From: Acanthochromis polyacanthus
Lineage: Eukaryota > Chordata > Actinopteri > Pomacentridae
Direction of reading: 5' to 3'
DNA: 64,000 nt
NCBI RefSeq assembly: GCF_021347895.1
Contig: NC_067130.1
Span: 27,487,817-27,551,816, forward strand
Below the pieces are notes generated by a model. It was given only the letters and a program-made list of their open reading frames with translations. It made no database searches and was not told where the DNA came from. Below, one piece after another: positions 1 to 11,574 of this stretch (the stretch's first letter is position 1; each line of letters starts with the position of its first letter). Position numbers and translations under genes: made by a program.

Positions 1-1960
1 GTTGTGTTGACCTACGTGCAATGACAATGAAGACAATTCACTTTGATCGGCTTTCAAATGCAACAACAGAGCAAGTTAAAGACTTTACACTAAATTTGAG
101 TTGATAACCTTTACAGCCTGTATGATCACTTTGTTACACTAAGACCAGGTTTTGGTCTCAGAGTCTAGATTTGATCATATTTTGAGAATTGAATTTGGAA
201 AGCGGGTGAGTTCACAACAAAAAGGAATGTTAAAGTTGCCTTTTCGAGTGCTGATTTTAAGAGCAACTGTGTTGGAAAAACACTGATGTCAGTGGGTTAA
301 ATATGATTTCCGCCTCTGGTCACACTCATTATCTCTTGGTAAAACACTCGGACTGAGAGTGAAAGAGCAGATCCTATGACTTTTATGTGTATAAAAAAAT
401 CACTATTTTAAAGACCCCCTCCAATGAAAATAAAGTTTTTGCTTCGTTGACATGCCCACATAGTGTTTTTAGTATGCTGAGGTCATATTATTAGGGATCA
501 TTCCATCTCAAAACAATTACTTTAGCTAAACCATTTCTGGATATTTATAAAAATTTTAGCTGAATCTATCAAATATTTAATAGGATCCCACATTCAACAC
601 ATTGTTTCACTCATTGAAATTTGAGGCTGTGTTTAAACAACAATATCTTGAAGATAAAAACCTGGAATTTATACCATTACTTCTCATCATGACATTGATT
701 CAGAATCTGAAGAACCTTTTGGGACTGCAGAACTGTATTTGGATTAAATTATATACCAATACTGTGGTTTCTGGGGCACAACTTGTCATAACAGCTCAAT
801 CAGTTATGAAAGCTCCACAAAACAACTTTCATCTTTTTGAAAAGGTATTTCACATGAAAAATACTCTTCATGTTTTGCTGAGCATTACTGTGACATGCAA
901 CTGCATATGGTTTAGAAAATATCGTTAACTGACTTGTATTTTCAGTTTTTTCTAAATGTGAGCTCAAAGATGGAACCTTTCAAGATGGCTTGATTTATTT
1001 TTTGTCATAATTCAACTCACAAATAACCACAGAATATGGTCCAATATTACAGATTCTAAATCAACGACACAATGAGAAATAGCTTTGAAAATCAGGTTTT
1101 TATCTTTAATAGTTTGTGAGATATTGTTGTTCAAACAGCCTCAGATTTCAAGAAAACATGCTAAATTCTCAGAAAGTGTTTCACATATCAATCTAAAACC
1201 TCACAGATACCATTTAGAATGTTTGCAGTTGATGATAAAAAAAAAAAAATTCAACCGAATCAGAGCTGGTCGAGCAGAAGGCCCCTGATGATTTGGATGA
1301 AATTGCTAAGCGGCTACAAAAGCTGTGCAGCTGTGGAGGATTGTTTGCATCAGTCCACACCTCCTTCAGGCATGTCCTTAGATGAGGAGGTGGAGAAAGA
1401 GGCAGAGATGAATAAATTAGACCTTGAACACACTCCTTCAGAAACCTAAAAGTTATTTGCCAACTGCTATCAAAACACACGCCTCCTACATGCTACGGCT
1501 CTGCCAGCTACTACTACCCACCAGCTAAGGTCAAGTGCAGTTGATGGGAACGAGTTGCCCGGTCACCTCGGAACACATTTGACTGGATAAATTTATGTAG
1601 AGATCCCAGAGTGCTGGCTGAGTCATAGTGAGTCAAATGGACGCGGGACTGGAACGTGGAAGTTTGGCTTTTCTTTTTTTTTTTTTATTCATTTAGAAAA
1701 GTGCATCAGGAAAACCATAAAACAACTGAAAATATGGCTGCTGCAAATGCTGCACCAACACATTTACGTGATCCCTGGATCAGAGTGTATGTAAAAATGT
1801 GTGCTTGTCATTTGTAGACGTCTGAAAATTTCTGCCTCGGCCTGTTGCAACATGAGTTAAGATCAGGAAAAGTGTAAAGCCGAACATATTTTGGAAAGCA
1901 GTGTCATAAATAAAACGGGACAGCTTGTTCGTTAAATCAGCTGCAGCGGGTACTTTTTAC
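1..1960. other. igsf9 intron (continues left); AT-rich with one coding-like tract
   Basis: This is the intron following coding exon 10. It is mostly AT-rich without recognisable features. A tract at about 1245-1445 reads like degraded coding sequence on the plus strand (see the separate entry). No Ig, FN3 or splice-bounded exon of igsf9 was found here. Confidence 0.5.
1245..1445 (+). pseudogene. Coding-like tract of unknown origin
   Basis: One plus-strand frame reads SELVEQKAPDDLDEIAKRLQ, followed by KLCSCGGLFASVHTSFRHVL, and then stops. A second frame continues just downstream with acidic DEEVEKEAEMNKLDLEHTPS and a TAA at about 1447. The composition and charge pattern look protein-like compared with the surrounding intron, and the pieces could be one sequence joined across a frameshift. 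I do not recognise the family. It could be a retrocopy fragment, part of a mobile element, or chance. Confidence 0.2.
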
Positions 1961-2077
1961 CTTGCTCCAAGTCACTTTAATAGTCGGGTCTGCAATTCCC
2001 TGACAGGGGATGAGCAGGGTTCGACCAGCTTCCTCTCTGTACTGCTTCTCCGGAGTGACGCTGAATGACGGCAGGTC
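1961..2077 (-). CDS. igsf9: igsf9-like coding exon 10: first half of Ig domain 5 (last exon in window)
   Basis: This 117-bp exon (39 codons, phase 0 to 0) has the acceptor ATTCGCAG (AG at 2079-2078) and the donor GTAAAA after 1961. It reads DLPSFSVTPEKQYREEAGR, then TLLIPCQGIADPTIKVTWSK. The pattern xEYxxExGRxLLIPC is diagnostic of Ig5 in the turtle family (YFQEVGRELLIPC in human IGSF9), with the first Ig5 cysteine in LIPC and the core Trp in VTWSK. The next exon, with the second Ig5 cysteine in a W-E-C motif, is not visible down to base 1, so the gene continues beyond the left edge. Confidence 0.92.
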
Positions 2078-2513
2078 CTGCGAATTGCACAAAGCAACAT
2101 AGCGGGAGATTGCAAGCAACGGCAAACAATGAGTTTTAAGACTGGATTACTGCCGCTTTGGACCAGATTATCTTAATAACAAAAGGATTAGCCACGCAAT
2201 TAACTCCCCAGCAGCTCCGCCATTGTAATGAGTCTGAGTTGACTTCTATTAATGTCACAGGGCTCACATTTTGAAGTGAAAAGGTCACTAAAATGTCTTT
2301 CCAGTTAAGGTCTTAATTTGCGGCGACACTTACAGTTGTGGTTAATGAAAATATACTCGCATCAGTGCAGATAGGCAGTTTAGCAGAGGACAGGTTCTTG
2401 GGCAGTTTTGGAGCTTTTAGGACACGAATGACCGACAGTTTGCGGTACATGACATGTAATCTGCCTAATGTGGAGGATTACAACGTCTTGGTGTAATGCA
2501 GTGTCTCACTAAC

Positions 2514-2654
2514 CTGTAGAATGACGTTGGTCGGTGCAGATGGACCCAAGCTGCCGTAGCTGTTGTACGGAGTGCAGGAATAAACACCTGCTGCATCGTC
2601 ATTCACCGTGGCCATGGACAAAGAGCCGTCTGGTTTCATGGTCCATCCTGGATA
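2514..2654 (-). CDS. igsf9: igsf9-like coding exon 9: second half of Ig domain 4
   Basis: This 141-bp exon (47 codons, phase 0 to 0) has the acceptor TTTCTCAG (AG at 2656-2655) and the donor GTTAGT after 2514. It reads YPGWTMKPDGSLSMATVN, then DDAAGVYSCTPYNSYGSLG and PSAPTNVILQ. PGW opens the exon as in human IGSF9 (FPGW), and YSCTPYNSxG is an almost exact match to the IGSF9 Ig4 F-strand region, including the second cysteine. Its Ile-Leu-Gln end abuts the Ig5 exon without a split codon. Confidence 0.93.
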
Positions 2655-3668
2655 CTGAGAAATCCACAATTCTTACATCACTCTGACAGCTAGAAATTGA
2701 GCTTGATTGACACCCAACGTTTCATTGGCAGATATATATATTAGTGCTAGACGTGTGCGGAAAGCTTGAAGAGCTAAAATGCAAGAAGTCTGTGCAACAT
2801 ATGAGCTTCCTCAGCTGTGTTTGAAGGATTTACACAAATAATGTGTTTGATATCTGCCTGCCACAGTCCTGCAGTAGTTAAGTACTTAAATCCCCAGTGG
2901 GCAGATTATTTCCAAACTTTACTATTTACTATTAGTGTCACAAGCTTTGCGAGATGATATCAAAAATAAATGGGAAGCAATCTTCTGTTTGTCCAATTAC
3001 AAGACTTTTTTCTCATTTTTTCCTTTTCAAAATCACTTTTTCAAGCATTTGCATTGAAAGCAGAAAAAGAAATAGAAAATTAAAAAGAATTGTGGGTCAT
3101 TTTTCTCCATTAAGCCGGAGTGAAAGGCTTATGTTGTGCTTTGACCGCTCTGAAAGGTTTCCCACTCGGTTTAATGAAGTCAAAACTGCTATTATCCTCC
3201 CCAGAATGACGCTGTGACTGAGTATTACTGCGGCTGTGAGAGCCTGTGACACCCGCCGTAGAATTGGAATAATTGGCAGAATAACAGCCTGACTCCAGAG
3301 CCCGTGTCCGACGCTACAGGAATCTATCATATTTCCTGCAGCGCGTCTCATTCACCGACATGTCCATCGCTCAGACCAAAGTGTTGGGGAGGAGGTCGGC
3401 TCGGCGTGGGGAACGTGGGAGGAGAATGAAAGTGGGTGGATCTTCTTTTTTTTTGGACAAAGGGGAACGATTTTAAAAGCAGCCACCTCTGGGTGTCACT
3501 TTGAAATAAAAACACTACATTAAAAAAAAGCCAGAATACGATTTTCTGACCCTGAAAAACCACAAGAACAAAGGTTAAAAATGCTGGGATATCTCACTTC
3601 CCTCCTCCTCATCTGCAATGGCTCCTGCACTTAGCTCTCCAATGGTATGAGCTGTAGATTGAAGTGAA

Positions 3669-3719
3669 GGTGGTGGTGGTGGTGGTGGGGGTGGGGTGGG
3701 GGTGGGGGGGTAAAAAAAA
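3669..3719 (+). repeat. GT-rich and G-rich simple repeat
   Basis: A (GGT)n tract grades into GGGGT and poly-G and then poly-A. It explains the proline- and threonine-rich minus-strand frames here, which are not genes. Confidence 0.85.
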
Positions 3720-3888
3720 ATGAGAGCAAAAAGGGCAGTAAGGAATTCCCTGCGGATTGCTTCCAAAGCTTTTAAGATTGAACACATTACCCCTATCCAT
3801 TAAAATGTAAGTGATTGAATGGCCTTGCACCTGAGAAACTGACAGGATTGCTATTAGTGAACAGAAGATGCTTGAAAAAAAAAAATAT

Positions 3889-3940
3889 AGATATAGATAT
3901 AGATAGAGATAGATATAGATAGATAGATAGATAGATAAAG
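3889..3940 (+). repeat. (GATA)n / (ATATAG)n microsatellite
   Basis: A run of TAGATA and GATA units directly adjoins the start of the transposon at 3942. The tyrosine/isoleucine/leucine-rich minus-strand frame over it is an artefact of the repeat. Confidence 0.9.
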
Positions 3941-3941
3941 A

Positions 3942-4300
3942 TACACTATCATTCAAAAGTTTGGGGTCACCCAGGCAGTTTCATGGTTTCCATGAAAACT
4001 CACTTTTATTCATGTTTAACTAAACTGCAAAATGTTTTCTAATTATCAGTTAGCCTTTCAACACCATTAACTAACACAATACAGCATTAGAACACAGGAG
4101 TGATGGTTGCTGGAAATGTTCCTCTGCACCCCATGTAGATATTCCATTAAAAATCAGCTGTTTCCAGCTAGAATAGTCATTTACCACATTAACAATGTCT
4201 AGACTGTATTTATGATTAATTTAATGTTGTCTTCATTGTAAAAAAAAAAAAGCTTTTGTTTCAAATATTAGGACATTTCTATGTGACACAAAATGTTTGA
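3942..4300. mobile_element. Short inverted-repeat transposon derivative, Tc1/mariner type (copy 1)
   Basis: It begins TACACTATCATTCAAAAG followed by TTTGGGGTCAC and ends in a degraded inverse near 4281-4300. The interior shared with four other copies in the window includes CCAGCAACCATCACTCC (in inverse form here) and AATCAGCTGTTTCCAGCTAG. The same terminal sequence belongs to fish Tc1-like transposons. There is no transposase, so this is a non-autonomous derivative. Confidence 0.8.
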
Positions 4301-4500
4301 GTGTCAAAAGTTTGGACACAGCTTCCCATTCAATGACTTTTATTTAACTATTTTACACAGATTAATACTGAAGATATCAAAACTATGAAAGGATACATGT
4401 GCAATTATCTTGTAGTTTATCTTCAATACTAATCTACAATGTAGAAAATAATGCAAATAAACAAAGCATTGAATGAGAAGGTGTCTTACTTTTGTGACAG
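4301..4500. mobile_element. Second Tc1-type inverted-repeat element, abutting the first
   Basis: It begins GTCAAAAGTTTGGACACAG followed by CTTCCCATTCAATG. It ends with the inverse CATTGAATGAGAAGGTGT then CTTACTTTTGTGAC. The GGACACA terminus marks a different family from the GGGGTCAC copies. It is about 200 bp with no coding capacity, and starts where the first element ends. Confidence 0.75.
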
Positions 4501-4783
4501 CTCGGAAATTGTAACTGTGGAGTTCAAGTTGAGTGGGATTATTGTTTTTTAAAAAAGCCTGTGTTGCTGACAGCTGAGCTTGGAAGATGCCTGCAGCATT
4601 GTCGGACATGGAGCTACAAGAAAATGAACAGTTTCAGCCACTGTTCCCCTGTGAGGTTCAGGTGAAAAATCAATAAACGGAGTACAGCGTACCGCACAAA
4701 ACAATCAGCGGAAATGTGAGTTTTTAGGCACAAAGTCAGCCAGCGCTGTGGGAAATGTGTTGGGAAATGATTATCTTTATTAC

Positions 4784-4926
4784 CAAGGAGAGGTCGAGAG
4801 GTTCTCCATCTTTGGTCCAATCCACGCGGAGCAGTGGAGGCCGAGCCGCCACCGGGCAGGAAATCACACCGTCCGTACCTGTGGGGAGGTACGTCTGCTG
4901 GGGCATCTGCAGGGCCTTGGCTGGGT
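4784..4926 (-). CDS. igsf9: igsf9-like coding exon 8: first half of Ig domain 4
   Basis: This 143-bp exon runs from phase 1 to phase 0. The acceptor is TTCCCAACAG (AG at 4928-4927) and the donor GTAATA follows 4784. After the split His codon it reads PAKALQMPQQTYLPTG, then TDGVISCPVAARPPLLRVDW and TKDGEPLDLSL. PCPV-type ISCPV supplies the first Ig4 cysteine; WTKDG and the L-P-x-G turn match IGSF9 Ig4 (LPIGMPGVIRCPV and SWTKDGKALQL). No in-frame ATG opens it, so it has to be found by homology and splice sites rather than as an ORF. Confidence 0.9.
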
Positions 4927-7900
4927 CTGTTGGGAAAGAAAATTCATTTACTTTGTATTATCTAACACTGTTTAGATACAGCTTACACTTTCAGCACAGT
5001 GAGAAGTCACACATTAATGTGCAAACTGCGCCGTGAACTTCTGATTCATTTTCACAGACTGATTGTTGTGTTGCATTTTCTGTCTACCCAGCGTTTTAGT
5101 ATACAGTAAGAGTTTGCTACGGCCCCTAGTGGTGATTTATTTATGTTCTTGTGAGATGTTCAGACATCCCCTTTTTCTCATTTTGGATGCTGTGAAGCTC
5201 TAATTTTTCTACCCGCCTAATGTGGTAGCTCATTGGTCCACCGGCCAGTTCCCTCCACCAATCAAACTGCAGCAATCAATACACCTGAGGTTTAAATCTG
5301 CAACCAAAACTTAGAGTCAGTGCAGCTGACATTTAGTGATAGCAGCTCCCTTTGATGCCTCTCGTGTCTTTGTGTTTCATACAACTTCTGTTAGCATCTG
5401 TGCAACTATGTTAGAAGTTAGTTACTCAGTGTTTTTTACTTGCACTTCTTTGTTAGTTACTTTTGTTGGCCATGTGTGTTATTATCATGTCTTCAAGGTT
5501 GGCTCGGGAGCTTAATTGGTTTCTTTGGTTATTTTTGCCTTTGTAAGTTTCTGTTGGCCTATGTTTGGTGTTAATTGCTTCTTCGAGTTAGCAACACCCA
5601 CCAGCTCTGTTTTCTTTGTAGTATGATCACAGTTTCTTTTGTTAATTATGATCGCTTTACTAAAATCAAGAACACCGTTGCTGTCTTCCCAGTTGAGCTT
5701 CAACGCAAAGCTCATTTAGAGGTGCAGTTTAAAAATCAATGGAGAAATGAAAAAAAAAATAGTTATAGTGAAAAAAATTCTGGAAAACTGGGTTTTAAAT
5801 AACATGGTCCCTTTAAATCCAGCAACATTTATAATGAAATACACTACTATATGTGCATTTCTTGAAAATAAATAAATAAATAAAAAAAACAAAACCAATG
5901 ACAATAGCTTCACTGTCAAAATTCAAATCTTCACAAAAGTACATTTTTGTCATGTATATGTCAACATTTTGCATGAATATATTAGTAAATACAACTTCAA
6001 TATTTCATATTGTCAGGAAAACAAGAAGTGCAAAAACAACACAAAAAACTGTTTCGCACTGTGACGTCTGTTGCACTTAAAAGACAAGCAACATTTATAA
6101 AATCCCAATAAAAAAGGATCCTCAATATATAACAAAAGCTAGTGTTAAGTTTTATATGCAAGTAGTAGAAAGTGTGCAAACATTTCTTTGAATTACAGTT
6201 CAGTTTGTTGCTTTGATTAATACTGAAACCAGAACATTGCAAAGAATATTTGAGTACAAGGTCTAAAACTATTATCGTTCCAATCTTTTCACTTATTCTC
6301 ATTCAGGATCTTTCAGATTTTCACTCTACCTCTACTGTAAAGAAATACAAAGATTTCTTTGACTCCTATGATCAACCTTTGGTACTAAAAGTTATCGGCT
6401 TCCATTATCTTACAGGCTTCTTTAGAACATCTCTTTGTGACTTCTTGTGTCATAAGGATTGGTGTCGGAGTCAATCAGCACACGTACTTCAAATAAAATA
6501 TCGAATTTTTTTTCCAGCTGAATCTATCAGTGTTCCTTTTACAATCACCAGCCTCCACAACGGACAGTTTTCACTGCATACAAAAGAAAAATTAGAGTGC
6601 ATGAATGTACAAAAAGACTTATGACACCGAGCTGTGACCCTGAGGTTGGCAAATACACGGATTCACTAAGTTCTGATTCTATCTCATTCTTCTCATTAGC
6701 AAAGGGCAGTGTGCAAAACATTGCCTTTTGCTAATCAGATGAGCAATAAATTGTAATCCGCATTGGCAGATAGCCAATAATAAAGGACTTACATCGGAGC
6801 AGAGGCCAAAATCTCTTCATCCTACTATCCATAACATGTATTACCTGAATTTTTTACTTTTTTTACCAATTTTGTTTGTAGTTGATGTGAAGGAGCAACA
6901 GGATTCGTAATGCTTGAATTAAATAAATGTTTGTCTGCTTGCAGTAGCTTCCTGAGTTAGTTAGGCGTCTCAAGTTCAGACCTTTAGGGGAGGAAAGTGC
7001 ACCTTTGAAGCCATTTGCTACATGTTTGTGTCTTTTAGGTGATTTTTATTATTGTAAGGCAGCGGGGAGATTCTCTGCACACCTTAGGCGGGATCTTCAA
7101 AGTTTCCACTCTATGCAGGTGTTGCTTTGGTGCTTTTTCAGTACTACTTTGATGGATAAATTGCACTGCCTCCAGTTTGAGTGCTGAGCCTCGCTGTGTG
7201 TGCAGCTGTACGAAGCAGCAACTTCATGAGTCCTGCTGGGATGTAGCACGTCAGCCTTTTGTTGCCACCATATTCCTGTTTTATGAATTGTCTGTCTGTT
7301 TAATAAAGATAACCCTCCTTTTTCTGTGTTTTGTTCGACTGCATTTTGTAAGTATTTAAAGGCTCCGACTTTATTTGGCTGCATGTTCCCGCTAGATAAG
7401 CCCCAAACCCACGTTTGTTACAACGCCACAAGCTCAAAACAAGTTTCTGTTGTGATGGAAATAAAGTTAGCTCGACTTAAAGAGCAAATTAACAGTTGTT
7501 AGGAGTGGCATTTTTTACTGACCTTGGGTGGTTTAACCTTGTTAGAATCACAGTGAGCTCTCGAGCCTCACTGCTGGGTGAGGTTTTACAGACAGGTGAC
7601 AAATTAAAGGAAAAACCAACGCCCAGTGTGTTACCAAGATGTTGAGAAATTGGTTTGACACAAACTAAACCACAGTCAGTTAACGGGTATCATGCCGGTA
7701 GTCATCACCATTCTTTGTTAACGCAGACCTTCTGCTGCAACCTCTGCGCACATTTATCCAAAAGGAGATTTTTAATTAATGGCACTCTTCTTCCACACAG
7801 AATCAAACTATCATGTACCGACTACTTCAGTTAACAGGTTGTTTTAATGGAGAACAAGGGATCTAAAAAATATCTTGGTGAAAAGGGTTGCTACTACAAA

Positions 7901-8555
7901 TGCAGGCAAGACAGAAAAGCTGGTAGAAAACCGATAAACGTGCGATTATATATTTATTTTATCAATCAGTGCAGTCGCTTACTCCTAATTGACAGCTGCA
8001 CATTAAAGTTAATAACTTAAACTATATAATAATAACTTAAAACTTCATGCATTTTAATGTGATGTTATATTGAAGTGCATTTCGGTCTGACGCTGTCACA
8101 TAACGCAGGATCCAAATTAAATTTTTGACCAAATCAAAGTGAAATTCATGCTATTGATTGAATATTCTCTGTATGAAATACTAGTAGAGTAATACATCTC
8201 TAATCTGTTTTCTATCTGCTGTAGTGTCAGCAGTTTAAACGGACCAAACACAAAAACATATTTACATGATTTCTGCACCACCAGTTAAATGCATGTCAGG
8301 ATTTCATGTCCTGGTTGAGGGTAATAAGTCATTTTAAATATTTTAGATGTATGACCCAAGTTTTAAGATAGACCAGTATCAATTTAACAACATGCATATC
8401 AGCAATATTTGGTTAAAATTTTAGCCGTGGTATTTGGGTAACAGACTGTTTAAAAATTTTGTTTTGCATACGAAGAAAAACTGCATTGCTGGAGAAATCA
8501 GAGATATTTGATGTCTTACAATGATTCACAACTATAGAGAACACAGAAAACGTAC
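4927..8555. other. igsf9 intron between coding exons 8 and 7
   Basis: Apart from the dispersed repeat at 5110-5700, the sequence is ordinary AT-rich intron with short poly-A runs such as 5870-5890. I see nothing further, and no exon is supported. Confidence 0.6.
5110..5700 (+). repeat. Dispersed repeat, family unknown (copy 1)
   Basis: It shares ordered blocks with 28850-29240: a CCCCTAGTGGTGAT / CCCCCTGGTGATAA block, TTAGTTACTTTTGTTGG, ATCATGTCTTCAAGGTTGGC, and TTAGCAACACCCACCAGCTC then TTTTCTTTTGTTAATTATG. A weaker match lies at about 37330-37445. No terminal repeats or coding potential were seen. The chance ORFs over this stretch are not genes. Confidence 0.6.
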
Positions 8556-8701
8556 GCATCACGGAGAGGTTTGCAGAGGCGGTCGGCGAAGTCAGCAGGC
8601 CGTTGGTCGGCATGCAGGTGTAGTTCCCAGAATCCTCTGGGACGACTCTGGAGATGAGCAGAGTTCCATCTACCATGATCTTCACTCGCGACTTCAAAGA
8701 C
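8556..8701 (-). CDS. igsf9: igsf9-like coding exon 7: second half of Ig domain 3
   Basis: This 146-bp exon runs from phase 2 to phase 1. The acceptor is TTCTCCAG (AG at 8703-8702) and the donor GTACGT follows 8556. It reads SLKSRVKIMVDGTLLISRVV, then PEDSGNYTCMPTNGLL and TSPTASANLSVM. The motifs RVKIxVDGTL, PEDSGxYTC and PTNGLL closely follow IGSF9 Ig3 (RVRILVDGSL, CVPSNGLL). YTC carries the second Ig3 cysteine. The donor is GTACGT rather than GTAAGT but otherwise canonical. A 12.1-kb repeat-filled intron separates it from exon 6. Confidence 0.93.
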
Positions 8702-10339
8702 CTGGAGAAGAAACGCACAAGAGTTGTTTCATGTGTAAATAGACGAGGCAGCTCCTTGAGAGTAATCGGGGCATGTATTCCGTCCCATTCTAGTCAAACG
8801 GGCTCTTAATGCATCAACAGTGTAGGAGGTTTTTCTTTTTCCTTTTTCTCCTGTGCGTTATTCACTACTACTGTGTGCAGATGGAGGTTCAGTCAAAGTG
8901 GGCTGAGCAGAGCCCACTCAATTTATACATTTACAGAGAAAGCAGAGGGAGAACCTGAGGAATCTACCAGGCTCCGTTACATATGAAATGACTTTCAATC
9001 ACACAATCATGCTAATTTAATCCAGGTCAGAACACTCATGCACTGTAAATCACCTGCATGCACCAGCCCATGACACTCAACGCTTCCGTTACACCACTGA
9101 AGCTCCACTTACTAATATTTTTTTATTACCAATGAATCCCACGACGAATGTGAAGGGGTCACTTACTCTAGCCAAAAGAACTGTCACCAATTCTGCAGCT
9201 TTTAAGGCTCTTTTAACTCAATCATGTCAGATTTGCTGCATCAGTCAGTCTCAGCAGCAGCACACAGTTTTGTTTTTTCTTTTTATTTCTTTTTTTTCTT
9301 TTTTTTACTTTTTTTTTGTTCCAGCAAACAAATCTCAGTTTGCTACCTACCCAGCACCAAACACAGGACAAGCTGCTGATGAAATTGGAAGATGTAGCAG
9401 CTAAAGAGCCAAATGTTTTTTCCCCAGATTAGACCACAGCTGCCAGAAGAGCGAACACTGGACTTATTTCACCAGATGGACACAAACATGACTAAATGAA
9501 ATTTTGCTCATTTACTCTATAAAGCTGAGAATATTCCTCACAAGACTCCCCAAACTTGCAAAAAACAAACCAAAAAAAAATATGTTTTTGCAATATTTCA
9601 GTGCTAGACCTTCAAAAGGCCAACAACTTGATACAAAGAGCATTTTAAATAGGAAGTGGCTGCAACTCTGCAATCAATGAATCATAATTAAAATGATCAA
9701 TATTTACTGAAAAGTTAGGTGAAATAAACCAATTCCTTATTGGCTGAACTTGCTTTGTGCCAAAACTTGATAAAAATCTAGCACCAAAATGTCATGAATA
9801 AATGCATTTTTCAAAGTTAGACGGTGTGTTTTTGAAACCTTTGGATATGCTCACCCTTTTCCTATGAACCTGTCTCATAAAATAAATGTGTAAGACTTCC
9901 TTTGCTATTCCTCACATTTGAGAATTTTTTAGCATTGCTAGCAGTCATCCACAGAGGGTCAAACTTTTTCACATTTCTTTAAACTTTTAGAACTTTTTAC
10001 ACCCAGAGGATAAAGTGTCAGCTTAAGTTTGTTAAGTGACCAAACACATCCTAAGCTACGTCAGGTGTGCTACGTATTTAGTGCTAATTAGCATATGTGT
10101 TAGCATTAGGGTACTTTGGAAACGAATAAAATTTCCTGAATCTCTCCCTCTCTTTTCAGGTAATGGTGCTGATGCATGGTCTTAGATTTCGTTTATAGTT
10201 TATTCATTTGTCATTTTCGATCTAAGACTAAGTTCCATTAAATATTTTGGGAGATTTTTTAGAATTTCAAGTTTTCAAATGTTGGAATTCTTGTATTTTC
10301 ACCACCATTAAAAAAAAAAATGGGAATCCATTTTCAAGC

Positions 10340-10545
10340 TAATTACTAATGCTAATGTTGACAAGCTAACATTTTCATTGGCTAACTGAAAGCAAACTTG
10401 CTAAACTCAGACAACAGAAATGACAGCTGTAACACATTAACATGTTTGCAATATCACTGTGATCATATTAGCATGCTAGCATTAGCATTTTAGCTGAATT
10501 TAAGTACAGCATCACAGGGCTAGCATGGCTGTGGACTCCTAAGCT
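10340..10545 (+). repeat. Fish-type dispersed repeat rich in GCTAAC / GCTAGC / TTAGC
   Basis: Blocks such as TTAGCATGCTAGCATTAGC, TAAGTACAGCATCACAGG and CTAGCATGGCTGTGGACTC resemble a repeat that is common in perch-like fish genomes. Related pieces lie near 45190-45400 and 56220-56450. No coding content. Confidence 0.5.
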
Positions 10546-11574
10546 TGACCATGTCACTTTCTAGGTTCCATACCTATGTTTATATGGTTTATTTCCAAAA
10601 AAAGAACAGCTTTTCAAAAAGATTTGTTTGTTTGTTTTATGTACTAATTATTCATCAGTTTTTAGATACTAGCATGACTTTAGCTATCAGCGCTGGTCAA
10701 TCAGAGTTCTGCCACCATCATGTGGCAGAAAAATAATGAACTGAATGTAAATAAGGAATCATAAAAATGTTAATAATTCACAACAGAAAGATATGGCCTC
10801 TCTGTATGCATATGACAATGTAGGTTTCATCATAAATGCTACATGTTATGGGCAAATTCCAAAGTAAAACCAAGAAAAACACAATGGAACTGAGCATATC
10901 TTCACCCTGAGGAACTGCAGGGAATCTCAGTGCAAATGGAGAATACTAACAAGAAGTCTATTTTGGCATTCTCAAAGAGCACCTCACTATTTTTAACAAA
11001 GCAATTAAAAAAGAGCTCATTTCCAAAATTAGCGATAGATAATCAGAATAATCCTCGTGCGCTCGACTCAGCTGTTAACAGCATTATCTATCAGCTCCCA
11101 AAAGCCTCTCTGAATATATTTTCCTCTCCTATCATATCAGGTTGAGTATTAACCTGAGTATGGCTGAAATGAACAGTGATACATGCAATAGAGCAATACT
11201 GAAGAGGAGAAGTAATGCAAATTAAGCCCCCCACCTGCTTAACTGACCCCATCCCCAGCCACCCATTTTTAAGAGACTGTTCAATTGTCTGGTGGATGAT
11301 ATGCTGGCAATCATGAACCATTCGCCACTCGCTAGGATCTCCTTCCTGGCACTGAGCGCTGCTTTTGTGAAACCTCTCCTGCAGAAAAACCTTACTCAGT
11401 GCTTTAACGGGGTAAATATAAAACCGGCCTGAATCTGTAAAGCGACACGACTGAAGCTTTTACAGCATTCTGCCCTTAATTTGATGTTTTTATGCATTTT
11501 TAGTGTATTTTATGTTTCTGTTTGATGACTACGACGCATTGTAGCTTACTTTTTGGTCACATGGAGAGAAGAAT

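Larger units (their letters stand above)
2655..4783. other. igsf9 intron between coding exons 9 and 8
   Basis: It contains the simple repeats and two transposon derivatives listed separately (3669-4500). The remaining bases, 2655-3668 and 4501-4783, show nothing recognisable. Confidence 0.6.

Noticed and set aside
602..928. A 108-codon plus-strand ORF.
   Set aside because: AT-rich, with no motif, no repeat or gene homology recognised by eye and no splice context; lengths like this occur by chance in such DNA.
1600..1900. Searched for the second half of Ig5 (W-E-C motif) left of exon 10.
   Set aside because: No Ig-like reading with acceptor and donor was found, so the exon is taken to lie outside the window.
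3609..3956. A 115-codon minus-strand ORF.
   Set aside because: Produced by (GATA)n and (GGT)n simple repeats.
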